Of a stretch of DNA of 64,000 nt, positions 37,429-46,132 are shown piece after piece; within the stretch, counting starts at the first letter, position 1; every line of letters starts with the position of its first letter. Both the position numbers and the translations under genes were made by a program. Origin of the DNA: Methanospirillum lacunae (GTDB taxonomy: Archaea > Halobacteriota > Methanomicrobia > Methanomicrobiales > Methanospirillaceae); the NCBI RefSeq assembly GCF_046195335.1, contig NZ_CP176093.1; one strand, 5' to 3'. Below the pieces are notes generated by a model. That model searched no databases. It worked only from the letters and a program-made list of their open reading frames with translations, and was not told the origin of the DNA.

Positions 37429-38051
37429 AAAATGTTTCCCTTTTTTTAGCATTTCTATTCACTCCTCTCTGGATATGAAGTAGTGGTACATCGATAAATT
37501 CACCAGAGGCTAGCTCACTATCAATGTCAGGCAGATATCCTGTTGAACACTATGTTACATTGTCTATCTCCCTAAACCCCCGTTGTAATAATGGAGAATC
37601 CCATCAAATCCGGAATTTATGACCCCTGATTTGAGGACTAATAACTATTGTTGATCTTTTTAGATCATCCGGGCCCACAATGGAGTGACTAACCCCGGGG
37701 ATCTAAACCTTCAGGAAACAGCTCATCACCATCTACATTGTCAATGGATTCGTTTAAAGCCTGAAACCATAGAAATCCCGGATTATTAGAGATCTGATAA
37801 ATCCATATACACACATGAATTATCTCACCTGATCTTAAAAATCAACTGGGCTTCTGGAATCACATATCATGTAGATTGCCTTTGATATGGTCTGAATCAC
37901 TTGAAAATAACAAAATATCCCTGATAACTGGCGTTACTCCCGGCTCTATCTCGATATTTATTTCACCAACAATAAATAATACCAGGTCATACTCTCTCTT
38001 ATCCCTGAGTCAATCCATAAACAGGGTAATTATAAGAAAATGGTGTTGATT
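37429..38051. other. Gap without a recognisable gene
   Basis: About 620 bp. No frame of convincing composition on either strand. A TATA-like ATATTTATTTC (~37960) could serve the next gene. Confidence 0.4.
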
Positions 38052-39293
38052 ATGAATCGATTAGTAGTACTCCTTCTTGCCGGGATAATGCTGGTCTCTG
38101 CAGTATCTGCAGAGAAACAGATAGTTATTGGGGCGATTATTGATGAAAGTGGTGATACTACTTCATACGCCCCAGGAATAGAAACGGCGATAAATCTTGC
38201 TGCATCAGACCTCAACGATTATTACAAAAAAGTAAACAAGACCACAACTGTTGTAATCAAGAAAGAATCTTCTGATGGTACCTCAGAAAGTGCAGCGAAA
38301 GCTGCTGAAAACCTTGTATCTGAAGGAGCTCAGATAATTGTTGGTCCTACCACCTCTGAAGAACTTTCAGGTTGCTTACCTATCCTTTCACGAGAGAAAA
38401 TACTCTCAATTAATCCATCGTCTTCAATAAAACTGGCAATTCCCGGGGATCAGGTTATCAGATTATGTCCTGGAGACCTGTCACTCGTTAATGCGATTGC
38501 GAGTTATAATACTGTAATTACCGGGACAATTCCGCAAAAAACAGTTGTTGTATCACGGGGTGATTTATACGGACTTGATCTCTCTGAAAAAGTGAAAAGT
38601 ATAACTCAAGTTTCTGATACGGTCATATATTCACCAAGAACACGGGATTTTACCAGTACACTTGAAAAATTGAACAGTTCAGTATCATCTCTTATTGACA
38701 CATATGGTGAAAAGAATGTGTGTGTCTTTGCGATCTCTATAGATGAGATCAGTGATCTCCTGGCACAGGCATCCGCTTATCCGAATTTACGAAAAATCCA
38801 GTGGTCTGGAATGGATGGAGTTGCTCTCAACCCGACGATCCTAAAGAATGACACTGCAGCACAATTTGCATATGACACTCATTTAGCAACAATTTCCTTT
38901 AATGTGGCACAACCTGAGGATTCCAATTACTGGAAGGTATATGATAAAATACAGGCAACAACTGACGGTCATCAACCTTGTATTTACGAGATCCTTCCAT
39001 ATGATGAGGTTGTTATGGCAGCCCGCATTCTTGAGAATAACGCATCAACACTTGAAGACACTCTCAAAATTGTTGATATCCTTGGAAATAATATGTATGG
39101 AGCAACCGGCTGGTTGAAACTTGATAAAAATGGAGACCGGGAGCATGGAGATTATTATTTCTATCTGCCTCAAAAAGGAGCGGATGGAACAATAAAGTGG
39201 GTACCGTGCTTTGCATATCTGGATGGGTTGAACACCACCATACCTCTCATTAGAGTCAATAATACATTACTGGAAAAAACATTAGCGGCATGA
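38052..39293 (+). CDS. Orphan ABC substrate-binding protein, branched-chain amino acid type
   Basis: 413 aa from ATG 38052 (an ATG 12 bases earlier is in frame). Signal peptide MNRLVVLLLAGIMLVSAVSA. Type I periplasmic binding fold (Peripla_BP_6): KQIVIGAIIDESGDTTSYAP, then QIIVGPTTSEELSGCLPILS, the typical ligand-contact strand; KTVVVSRGDLYGLDLSEKV; and a C-terminal AARILENNASTLEDTLKIVD, GATGWLKLDKNGDREHGDYY. Family members bind Leu/Ile/Val or amides, and some act as sensors. No permease or ATPase gene is nearby, so it may feed a distant transporter or a signalling partner. Confidence 0.88.
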   Translation: MNRLVVLLLAGIMLVSAVSAEKQIVIGAIIDESGDTTSYAPGIETAINLAASDLNDYYKKVNKTTTVVIKKESSDGTSESAAKAAENLVSEGAQIIVGPTTSEELSGCLPILSREKILSINPSSSIKLAIPGDQVIRLCPGDLSLVNAIASYNTVITGTIPQKTVVVSRGDLYGLDLSEKVKSITQVSDTVIYSPRTRDFTSTLEKLNSSVSSLIDTYGEKNVCVFAISIDEISDLLAQASAYPNLRKIQWSGMDGVALNPTILKNDTAAQFAYDTHLATISFNVAQPEDSNYWKVYDKIQATTDGHQPCIYEILPYDEVVMAARILENNASTLEDTLKIVDILGNNMYGATGWLKLDKNGDREHGDYYFYLPQKGADGTIKWVPCFAYLDGLNTTIPLIRVNNTLLEKTLAA

Positions 39294-40041
39294 ACTATTG
39301 ATATCCGGAAGCTCAAAGACAAGTTATCTCTGTAGTGAGAACCCGAATATATATCTGAAAGCATACCTCCTGTGTGAATTAAATGAATGTAGGGGGATGG
39401 ATAATTATTCCCTTCCCTTCTTAAACGAACCGGGAATCAACCAGGTATTAACTGAATGTCTGCTCTTTGCATCCTGGAGATGTTCGAAACACTGCCACCT
39501 TGAAGACCTTTTCTTCCTCAACAATTCAAACACCAGGGAGGAGTTTGGTAATTATCTTTGGGTAAAGATATCCTTGGGGTTTATCCATCGGAAAAACTAA
39601 AGAAAATCACCTTTCAGGAAGTTCCATATTCGCTGATATCCAAAAAATGAACAGATACAAAGATTCAGAAATGTTATGGCAGTGTTTGGTTCCTTGTTAT
39701 ATCTTTTTCACACCCCTTACCCTGTCATTCCACATTTCTCAAGACTGATAAATATTGAATTAGGTCTTATTAGAGGGTCATTATATGGATTAATAGTAGG
39801 AGGTTCTTCTAATGATTAAAGATCGGTATGAATTACACCCTTTAAGAATCCGAACACCAGGATGCTAAGTACATCATTGTTATTAATGTCACAATCCTTT
39901 GATATTTTACATAAAAATTGTAACACTAACGAGGAGATCCATTAAATGCATAAAGATATATTCAACCTTGGGATGAGAGCACTGAGTTCCAAGATTACTA
40001 ATATAAATTCAAAAAAAGAGAAAAAAATTAAAAAATTACTC
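39294..40041. other. Gap; one doubtful short ORF
   Basis: A frame with ATG at 39397 behind a G-rich tract (GTAGGGGG) runs to 39600 (67 codons, Cys/His containing, WRCSKHCHLEDL). It has no known relatives that I recognise. Two very short frames with good Shine-Dalgarno sequences (GGAGG at ~39800; GAGGAG at ~39932) follow. None is strong enough to call as a gene. Confidence 0.3.
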
Positions 40042-40545
40042 TTAAATAATTACTCCACCAGCATATCCACTACCAAGGGTTTTGGATATAAGTGAGGAAG
40101 CTCCAACTTTTGGTTTTATTTCAAGAGTAAAACTCGATCCCGGACCCGGGCGGTTGGCTGCAGCGAGTGAAATAGTAATTTTTGCTCTGTCTCCTGCCTG
40201 AAGAAGCCCAACATTGTCGGCGTCAGTTCCGGTTACTACTGTTACTGCTCCACCATCAATTGTCCAGAGATAGTCAACGTCACTCAGTTTTTGTGGTTGT
40301 CCACCTTCTGGAATGGCAAGATAAATAGTAAGCACAGAAATATCACTAGAATCACCGTATAACTGCCCATCTAAGACAATGTTCGATGTGGACTGCTTAA
40401 TTCCTGAATACGTTACTTCCTGTGATTTCTGGGTTGCAAAAAACCCTGCTCCTAACATTACGTAGGAAAACACTGCGGCCACGACAACAAATGCAATTAA
40501 TACAATTGCTGCTTCAAGGCCTGAAAAAGCTAAATCTTTCCTCAT
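40042..40545 (-). CDS. flaB: Archaellin (archaeal flagellin)
   Basis: 167 aa. N-terminal class III signal MRKDLAFSG followed by LEAAIVLIAFVVVAAVFSYV, the hydrophobic helix that packs in the filament core; cleavage by the FlaK/PibD peptidase is expected after Gly9. The block GAGFFATQKSQEVTYSGIKQ is characteristic of archaellins. The C-terminal domain is a beta-barrel (DAGGAVTVV-like strands, RAKITISLAAANRPGPG). Length matches the single-archaellin filaments of Methanospirillum. No fla/arl accessory genes are adjacent, so it is an orphan subunit gene or one of several distant copies. A hairpin covers the 5-prime leader (40554-40572). Confidence 0.9.
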   Translation of the reverse strand: MRKDLAFSGLEAAIVLIAFVVVAAVFSYVMLGAGFFATQKSQEVTYSGIKQSTSNIVLDGQLYGDSSDISVLTIYLAIPEGGQPQKLSDVDYLWTIDGGAVTVVTGTDADNVGLLQAGDRAKITISLAAANRPGPGSSFTLEIKPKVGASSLISKTLGSGYAGGVII

Positions 40546-40553
40546 TTTACACC

Positions 40554-40572
40554 TGTTCGGTCCCCCCGAACA
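40554..40572 (-). promoter_or_regulatory. Hairpin in the archaellin leader
   Basis: TGTTCGG-5 nt-CCGAACA, perfect 7-bp stem, immediately before GGTG and 9 bp before the archaellin ATG. In the mRNA the stem would abut the ribosome-binding site and could affect translation or mRNA stability. Confidence 0.5.
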
Positions 40573-41030
40573 AACTATTGTTAGCTAAAAATGATAATAA
40601 CCGTTTCGGTTTTTTATATTTATGTGTTTAAATAAATAGATCATAATTTGCTATGAATTATCAAAAATAATCATTTGGTTTCGCAAAAAACCGAATATCA
40701 TTTGAATATGATATATATGTCCTTATTTTTATATTCCGAAATATATATGCCATGCAATAGCTTTTTATTCACTTTAGCGCGTAATCCAAACCAAGACTGA
40801 AGATGAAGATCTTAAGTTAAAGTTAACCAAATTAAGTTAGTAACAATCTATCTAATTTATTCACTTTTATTCACAGGTTAAAGACAAAAAAATTTAGTTT
40901 TTCGGAAATTCCTAATCTTGTTATATATACTAAACAAAATAAAACTTACACAAAGAATCAAAAAAAGTTTAAGGTGCATAATTTCCTCGGTAAAAATCCC
41001 TTGATAAAATCCTGTATCCTCGTTATTCTT
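40573..41030. other. AT-rich promoter region; inverted repeat 40695-40714
   Basis: Contains ATATCAT-TTGAAT-ATGATAT (40695-40714), whose core ATCATTTGAAT matches the inverted repeats before the two beta-helix genes, and a strong plus-strand BRE/TATA-like CCGAAATATATATG (~40738-40751) with no obvious plus-strand gene. The archaellin TATA is probably CATAAATATAAAA (minus strand, ~40612-40624). Confidence 0.45.
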
Positions 41031-41309
41031 CTAACAAAGACTAATAACCGTTTGAATTCGTTGATCTGCCTGGTCTTCCGTTCCATCAGTCAGAATATTC
41101 ATGAGGGTACCGTCTTTCACCATTGCAAATACAATATATAGTCTGTTGATCTTATTCCTGGGGATAGTGTCCTGAATATTCATGGTATTATTGTACCCAT
41201 AATCAAAAATATAGAAGTATGAACCAATAATGGGATCCTTATCAGCAGTTACATGTGTCAGAGGAAGAAGAACCACTAGCAATACGATAATATGGATACG
41301 AGGAGTCAT
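41031..41309 (-). CDS. Secreted GH18 (chitinase)-like N-terminal fragment
   Basis: 92 aa. Signal peptide (IIVLLVVLLPLTHVTADKD), then PIIGSYFYIFDYGYNNTMNI and KINRLYIVFAMVKDGTL, reminiscent of the first two strands of the GH18 barrel (VGYW, INyaFa). It stops at TAG after VISLC, where a full glycosidase would continue for ~250 residues. Reading through the stop gives no family-like sequence. It is either a truncated relic or a stand-alone mini-protein; the GH18 link is tentative. A structured RNA candidate lies 144 bp upstream on the same strand. Confidence 0.45.
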   Translation of the reverse strand: MTPRIHIIVLLVVLLPLTHVTADKDPIIGSYFYIFDYGYNNTMNIQDTIPRNKINRLYIVFAMVKDGTLMNILTDGTEDQADQRIQTVISLC

Positions 41310-41452
41310 TATTCACGTTGTTATCCCGAGTAAATTATAATCTGAATGTATAATCATTGGTAAATTCCCTTATATTCTCGGAAAACGGTTTTACCCAATA
41401 TAAGAATCCAATTTTTTTGGTAATGTATGAACGTTGTATTTTTTAATATAAT

Positions 41453-41542
41453 CAAAACATTCTGGATCTATCCAGAATGTTTGTTTCATCCAATGAAGTG
41501 CTTTAGGAAAGAATGTTTAGAAATAATCTTTGTTTCACTTCG
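41453..41542 (-). ncRNA. Structured RNA element, copy 1
   Basis: 90 nt aligning without gaps to 47373-47462. The 5-prime GAAGTG (41536-41541 on plus) can pair with CACTTC (41495-41500). The 3-prime end is a 10-bp hairpin ACATTCTGGA-TAGA-TCCAGAATGT followed by TTTTG, terminator-like. In copy 2 the stem reads ATGCTCTGGA / TCCAGAGCAT: three base changes, each compensated on the opposite side. A minus-strand TATA-like CATATTTTTT lies ~20 nt upstream of the 5-prime end. It could be a free small RNA or a cis leader of the gene starting at 41309. Family not recognised. Confidence 0.65.
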
Positions 41543-41659
41543 ATGATTACAAAAAATATGCTTTACATAATAATACTGTAAGAATTTTTTTCCATTATTC
41601 CTGATGAACATGCGATTTATGGTTTATCCAGAAAACCAAGACAATTAATGAGCCATTGA

Positions 41660-41878
41660 TTACTCTGACTGAAGATCGTCAATACCTTCTTCATAGGTAA
41701 AAATATCATTAATATCCACATCAAAAACTCGTGCCATTCGATATCCAATGAGTAAAGAGGGATAATATTTCCCTTTTTCTATAGAGATTATTGTATTGCG
41801 GGTAACACCGACTAACTGTGCAAGAGTCTCCTGGGTCATATCATACTCAGCCCGGAGGACTTTTATTCTGTTTTTCAT
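41660..41878 (-). CDS. XRE/Cro-type HTH regulator
   Basis: 72 aa, a bare HTH_3 domain: KVLRAEYDMTQETLAQLVGV, then TRNTIISIEKGKYYPSLLIG, YRMARVFDVDINDIFTYEEG. This is the small YgzD/PadR-adjacent type that in archaea and firmicutes often sits beside a DUF2178 membrane protein, as it does here (11-bp gap). Probably controls this operon. Confidence 0.9.
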   Translation of the reverse strand: MKNRIKVLRAEYDMTQETLAQLVGVTRNTIISIEKGKYYPSLLIGYRMARVFDVDINDIFTYEEGIDDLQSE

Positions 41879-41889
41879 ATTGAATGTGA

Positions 41890-42468
41890 CTAGTATTTTC
41901 GACGGTAGTATAAATAAAAAGAACCATAGACTAAAAGAAGAAATATTAAAAGAAATCCTCCGATTCTAGCCATCAGATCATAATCATAATGCGGTCGCAA
42001 TCCTTCCTGCCAGAATGTTGCATAAGATCCAGCTTCCTGGTATGTCATAGCTTCGATATTCTTGATTAAAAATGATCTCAAAGATGAATGTGAGATATCC
42101 AACGGGTTCAGATATTGAATGGTCACTGACATTGATCGGGTACTATCATCATTGGTAACAATGTGTCCATTGATTTTTGGGGTATATGCTGAACTTACTG
42201 AGAGAGAAAACAGGATGGAAATAATAATAATGCCTGTAACAAATAGAACCTCAAGGGTCCTCATCGCAGCATCTCCCTGAATACGCTGGTTTAGTTCATC
42301 ATCCAGGATTGGAGTCACTATCTTACGACCTGTATAACACACAATTACTGCCAGAGGAATAATAATTAACGGAATCCAGATAAGGCCTGATATAATTGAC
42401 CATCCTACCATCATCGTTACCAGAATTGCAGTTCCAATAATCCACACCAAATAATGAATGTATTTCAT
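41890..42468 (-). CDS. DUF2178-like membrane protein
   Basis: 192 aa with four hydrophobic segments (~8-25, 30-47, 73-95, 168-187). The central RKIVTPILDDELNQRIQGDA AMRTLE region with acidic/Arg pattern resembles DUF2178, which pairs with small XRE regulators. An extracytoplasmic loop (~96-165) contains TYQEAGSYATFWQEGLRPHY. Start overlaps the stop of the upstream gene by 4 bp (ATGA), so it is coupled. Possible sensing partner of the XRE protein; function unproven. Confidence 0.75.
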   Translation of the reverse strand: MKYIHYLVWIIGTAILVTMMVGWSIISGLIWIPLIIIPLAVIVCYTGRKIVTPILDDELNQRIQGDAAMRTLEVLFVTGIIIISILFSLSVSSAYTPKINGHIVTNDDSTRSMSVTIQYLNPLDISHSSLRSFLIKNIEAMTYQEAGSYATFWQEGLRPHYDYDLMARIGGFLLIFLLLVYGSFYLYYRRKY

Positions 42469-43022
42469 ACTGATCGTTGTGTCAGGGTAAACCTGGATGT
42501 TCCTGAAAAAACTACCCCTGGAATTTTATTTGAATTAGAAAAAGGACATATGAATGAAGCGGTAACCTCGTATAAGTTCGGAGAAAGATCTGAACTGTTG
42601 GCAACCCATAACCAATGGTGGACTTGTTCATTATCAGGAGAAACCCGGATTGATCCCATAAGACCTAAAAAGGATTTAAAGGTAGTTTTCGAATTAGAAT
42701 CATCTGTTCTTTCTGCAAAAGCTGGTGTAATTTTAAGACTGATAATACTGCCCGGCTGTAAATTTGTAACTCCTGAAACCACGATCTGATCTCCAGTATG
42801 AATATTTTTCACTGGATCAAGACTGATGTATAGAGATGAAATGGAATCCGGGGTATTTGGGAGAGTATCTGATGATGTTTCATTATATGATAAAGAAATG
42901 TCACCTGTTCTGTCAGGAAGAGTTGTGGAAAAAAGGGTGGATAATACTATTATTGCACCAATTAAAACCAGAATAACGGTTGCTCCGATCGCAACAGATT
43001 TGTATACTCTTTTTACTGACAT
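42465..43022 (-). CDS. Membrane-anchored extracellular beta-domain protein
   Basis: 185 aa. One N-terminal TM helix (~12-34, IGATVILVLIGAIIVLSTLF) and an external domain with ISLDPVKNIHTGDQIVVSGV, TNLQPGSIISLKITP, an Ig-like unit also found twice in the upstream gene (43166). No enzymatic motifs. It is translationally coupled to the DUF2178-like gene, so the two probably form an envelope module. Confidence 0.75.
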   Translation of the reverse strand: MSVKRVYKSVAIGATVILVLIGAIIVLSTLFSTTLPDRTGDISLSYNETSSDTLPNTPDSISSLYISLDPVKNIHTGDQIVVSGVTNLQPGSIISLKITPAFAERTDDSNSKTTFKSFLGLMGSIRVSPDNEQVHHWLWVANSSDLSPNLYEVTASFICPFSNSNKIPGVVFSGTSRFTLTQRSV

Positions 43023-43165
43023 TCCTGGTGTTCTGTAAGGGATCCGGAAATTTCAGACAATGAATTCCTTAAGTTACATGAAATTCCTTTTGTCTATTTT
43101 CATCTATGAATACATAAAAGTAGTTAATATAGTATTTTAGGATTCATATCTGGTATATCAATTCA

Positions 43166-43981
43166 TTATTCCAGGATAAATTGAGTGTTACCTTGAATAT
43201 CTCCTTTTTTCCATTCACCTGTCAAAAGATTACCTATGTCTATGGAGCAGGTAACATTATACATACCTGGTTTAAATGAGATAGTATCTATGGCATGTGA
43301 TACCCTGTTTAATGTGTCATCACCTTTTACAACCATGGAATTAGATGAAAGGTATGTATATTCGTTAGAATACTGAGGGGATACCTGAGTCTGATCGGGA
43401 CCAATTTCCCAAAGAACATTAGTACCAACAGGCAGATTGGTTGAACCGCGAATAAGGAATTTATCTCCTGTTTTCTTTGGATCGATCGTATTCAGGGAGA
43501 TATATCCATCGGTGATGTTTTGGTTTGGTTTATTTGTGGTGTTGTCAATAAGGACTTGTCCTTTCATGAAAATTGTTTGCGTTGCTGATGCATTACCAAA
43601 TATAATACCTTGTGGTGTATAATTTAGAATTTGGGTTATATTTATTTGGTAATTACCATATCCAAAACTAGAGGTATCCATTGCTGCAGACCAGAAATTA
43701 TATCCATTCTGTCCGGCAAAAACCATTGTATTTATTCCTGAACCTGTACAAAAATTTGAGCAATTATTATCAGGATTGAGACTGACTAAAAGGTGAGAAT
43801 CCTTTGGCAACGTAGTATTTCCTGATAAATCAAGAAGATCTCCGATATTAATTGACTGAACAGCGTTAATGGTAATACTCGGATTATCTGCCTGTTCCGC
43901 ACTCACAGATATGATAAATAGTGACATTATCAGTATTACCTGTCCCAGGATAATTCCAGTTTGTAGTTTCATGTAGGGCAC
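43166..43981 (-). CDS. Secreted protein with two Ig-like repeats (DUF3821-like)
   Basis: 271 aa. Signal peptide (~8-28, IILGQVILIMSLFIISVSAE). Two units: SINIGDLLDLSGNTTLPKDS with LLVSLNPD, and KKTGDKFLIRGSTNLPVGTN with VLWEIGPD. The G-D-x-x-x-hsG-T-T/S-N-L-P motif matches the repeat of methanogen surface proteins. First gene of the four-gene minus-strand set; 143 bp to the next. No anchor of its own. Confidence 0.75.
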   Translation of the reverse strand: MPYMKLQTGIILGQVILIMSLFIISVSAEQADNPSITINAVQSINIGDLLDLSGNTTLPKDSHLLVSLNPDNNCSNFCTGSGINTMVFAGQNGYNFWSAAMDTSSFGYGNYQINITQILNYTPQGIIFGNASATQTIFMKGQVLIDNTTNKPNQNITDGYISLNTIDPKKTGDKFLIRGSTNLPVGTNVLWEIGPDQTQVSPQYSNEYTYLSSNSMVVKGDDTLNRVSHAIDTISFKPGMYNVTCSIDIGNLLTGEWKKGDIQGNTQFILE

Positions 43982-44474
43982 CTATACTATGTTCTCATAG
44001 GCACTGTATGTATAAAAAATTTGGCATAATGCACAATTCTGTGTGCATGAGCATGTCTCACAGAAAAAAGGTCATTCTATTATTTTTTATACTCGATACA
44101 TGAAGGATAGCCCAAATGGGAAAAAGATTCCTGGTTAGTCTTGATTGTATCTCAATGAGATCGTTATTATTAGACCATCGAACAGAAAAATTCCATACAA
44201 CGTCTACTAATTATACTATAATCTAATAACAGATCATTTCATACAACCGGATGAATTGGTGTTCGTTTAAAACCTAATGCTCGGCATAGTAATACTGTTC
44301 GCATATGTTTGGTTCAAACGAAACCGGCAACCTCTTAAGATATATTCCAATTCAGTTTGTGGTTATTGTAAGATAGATCTGGCATTACTATAGGTCCTTT
44401 TTAAGAAAACACATCTTTCGGTTCTGAAACGGGTCAAGGAATTTATGCCTGTCTGTCTCATTATTACCCCTCAT
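43982..44474. other. Gap without a recognisable gene
   Basis: About 490 bp divergent intergenic region, AT-rich. Nothing identifiable beyond possible promoters. Confidence 0.4.
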
Positions 44475-45143
44475 ATGGCAACATGGAATGAACTATTTTC
44501 TGATGAGAGGTTCATTGAATCCTTACCCCAACCCGAAGTCTACAAATTCGTTAGAAAACTCGAAGGAATTTTTCCGGATAGACCCCTCATTCTATGGGAC
44601 CTGTGCTGTGGTGCTGGAAGACATACCGTTCTACTCTCACAAATGCATCATTTGGTTTACGGAAGTGATATTGCACAAAACGGGATCAACCATACTCAAA
44701 AATGGCTTGACGGGAATGGCCTAAAGGCAGAGTTGAAAGTCGCTGATATGACTGTAAATCCGTATTATGGTATACACTTTCATGGGGTCCTCTGTTGGGA
44801 TGCCTTACATCACAATACCAGGGAAAAAATAACAAAATCTGTTGCTCATGTTTACGATAATCTGGTACGTGGAGGTTTGTTCATGGTGACACTGCTCTCC
44901 ATCAAAGGTGGAGCTTACGGCCAGGGATGCGAGATAGAACAGAATACATTCGTAAAAAACGACGGGTTTGAAGCAGGAGTTCCTCACCATTATTTTGATG
45001 AAAGGGATCTCCGGGATTTATTTAAAGCATGGAAATTCGTAATTCTGGCCGAACAGGTTTACTCGTACCTGGAGACAGAACCTGATTTTCACCTTACAAA
45101 TCCGTTTCCGTATACGAAATGGAACGTGATTGTGCAAAAATGA
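44475..45143 (+). CDS. Class I SAM-dependent methyltransferase
   Basis: 222 aa from ATG 44475 (MATWNELFSDERF); the frame extends 10 codons further upstream but the family starts here. Motif I LWDLCCGAGRHTVLLSQM, then YGSDIAQNGINHTQ, DMTVNPYYGIHFHGVLCWDA, NLVRGGLFMVTLLS. C-terminal PYTKWNVIVQK is complete. Acceptor unknown. A degraded relative of residues ~20-65 is found at 56697-56894. Confidence 0.85.
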   Translation: MATWNELFSDERFIESLPQPEVYKFVRKLEGIFPDRPLILWDLCCGAGRHTVLLSQMHHLVYGSDIAQNGINHTQKWLDGNGLKAELKVADMTVNPYYGIHFHGVLCWDALHHNTREKITKSVAHVYDNLVRGGLFMVTLLSIKGGAYGQGCEIEQNTFVKNDGFEAGVPHHYFDERDLRDLFKAWKFVILAEQVYSYLETEPDFHLTNPFPYTKWNVIVQK

Positions 45144-45186
45144 ATAATAGTGTTGATGATGTAAAATAATTAAAACCGTGATATGT

Positions 45187-45855
45187 TCAGATCATATCAC
45201 ATCGCGGATTCAATTCCATAGATGTCGCCTGTTCCGGGCATACCGAAACACAAAGACCACATCCTAGGCATAACGTGGGATCATACGTAAAATGACTATC
45301 CTGCATGGTCCGGGCTCTGAAAATACAACGTTCGACACAGATACCACATGATATACAACGATCTGTGTCGGTTTCTGCGATATAATCTGAACCTATTACT
45401 AGATCCGAACGATGGTACTGTAGCAGGAGCTGAAGATCGTGGCAACAACAGGGACAGCAACAGCATATTGCATTAATCCTTTTTCCTGGTAGATAATAGG
45501 TCATGAGAACGAGACCATGGACATTAGCCTGCCTTATAACCATCCTCGCCTCTTCCAGGGTAATTCGTAGGGCTTTTTTCTTTTCAAGCGCCCGGACTGC
45601 TGCATCATCGATGAGAAGACAGGTCTCCCTTGGTCGGTTACACCTGTCATACTGTACCCTGCAGTGACATTCGGCCAGAGCAAATTCCTGGGAGTCCTTG
45701 AAAACTTGTATTACCTGTTCCAAGGCAAGGATTCGCTGACTACCAAAAAAAGCCTCATTAACAGAGATAACCCGTGATGAGACGGAAAAATCCCTGTCAT
45801 TTCGCCATTGTTCGTACTTTTTTACATATGATTGCAGAAATTCATCCATGGGCAA
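45187..45855 (-). CDS. Polyferredoxin-type 4Fe-4S protein with Cys-rich N-terminal domain
   Basis: 222 aa. Two adjacent [4Fe-4S] motifs at the C-terminus: CISCGICVERCIF and CLGCGLCVSVCPE. The N-terminal two-thirds holds CHCRVQYDRCNRPRETC and an extraordinary run CCCCPCCC (~residues 133-140). This layout recurs in archaeal and clostridial ferredoxin-like proteins that accompany methyltransferase or reductase systems. Cytoplasmic; electron carrier or cluster-based sensor. It is convergent with the methyltransferase gene (43 bp apart). Confidence 0.85.
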   Translation of the reverse strand: MPMDEFLQSYVKKYEQWRNDRDFSVSSRVISVNEAFFGSQRILALEQVIQVFKDSQEFALAECHCRVQYDRCNRPRETCLLIDDAAVRALEKKKALRITLEEARMVIRQANVHGLVLMTYYLPGKRINAICCCCPCCCHDLQLLLQYHRSDLVIGSDYIAETDTDRCISCGICVERCIFRARTMQDSHFTYDPTLCLGCGLCVSVCPEQATSMELNPRCDMI

Positions 45856-46132
45856 TTATCAGCATCAGTATTCAATGTCCCTAACTTCCTGAATTCATAT
45901 TGTCTGTTCGTGAAAGGTTTTTTTACTTCTACACTGTCAGTCAGGTCTCAAACTTAGTGCCATCCCCTGATTTTCAATTCCTTTCATCACATTTCAGTAA
46001 TTTCAGACCGGTCCCAACCAGAGATTATGAGGAGTAATCTGTACAGTGATTACGCCTGCCTGGATATTTTAGAATGGAGATCCTATATTTACGGTATAAT
46101 TACTGCAATGATTATTGAATGATAGTGGAGAC
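45856..46132. other. Gap without a recognisable gene
   Basis: Upstream region of the ferredoxin-type gene and downstream region of the flavin reductase. No feature found. Confidence 0.35.

Noticed and set aside
39298..39600. Possible 67-100 aa protein after the binding-protein gene
   Set aside because: Only a G-rich tract supports the start; no recognisable domain. Not strong enough to list as a gene.
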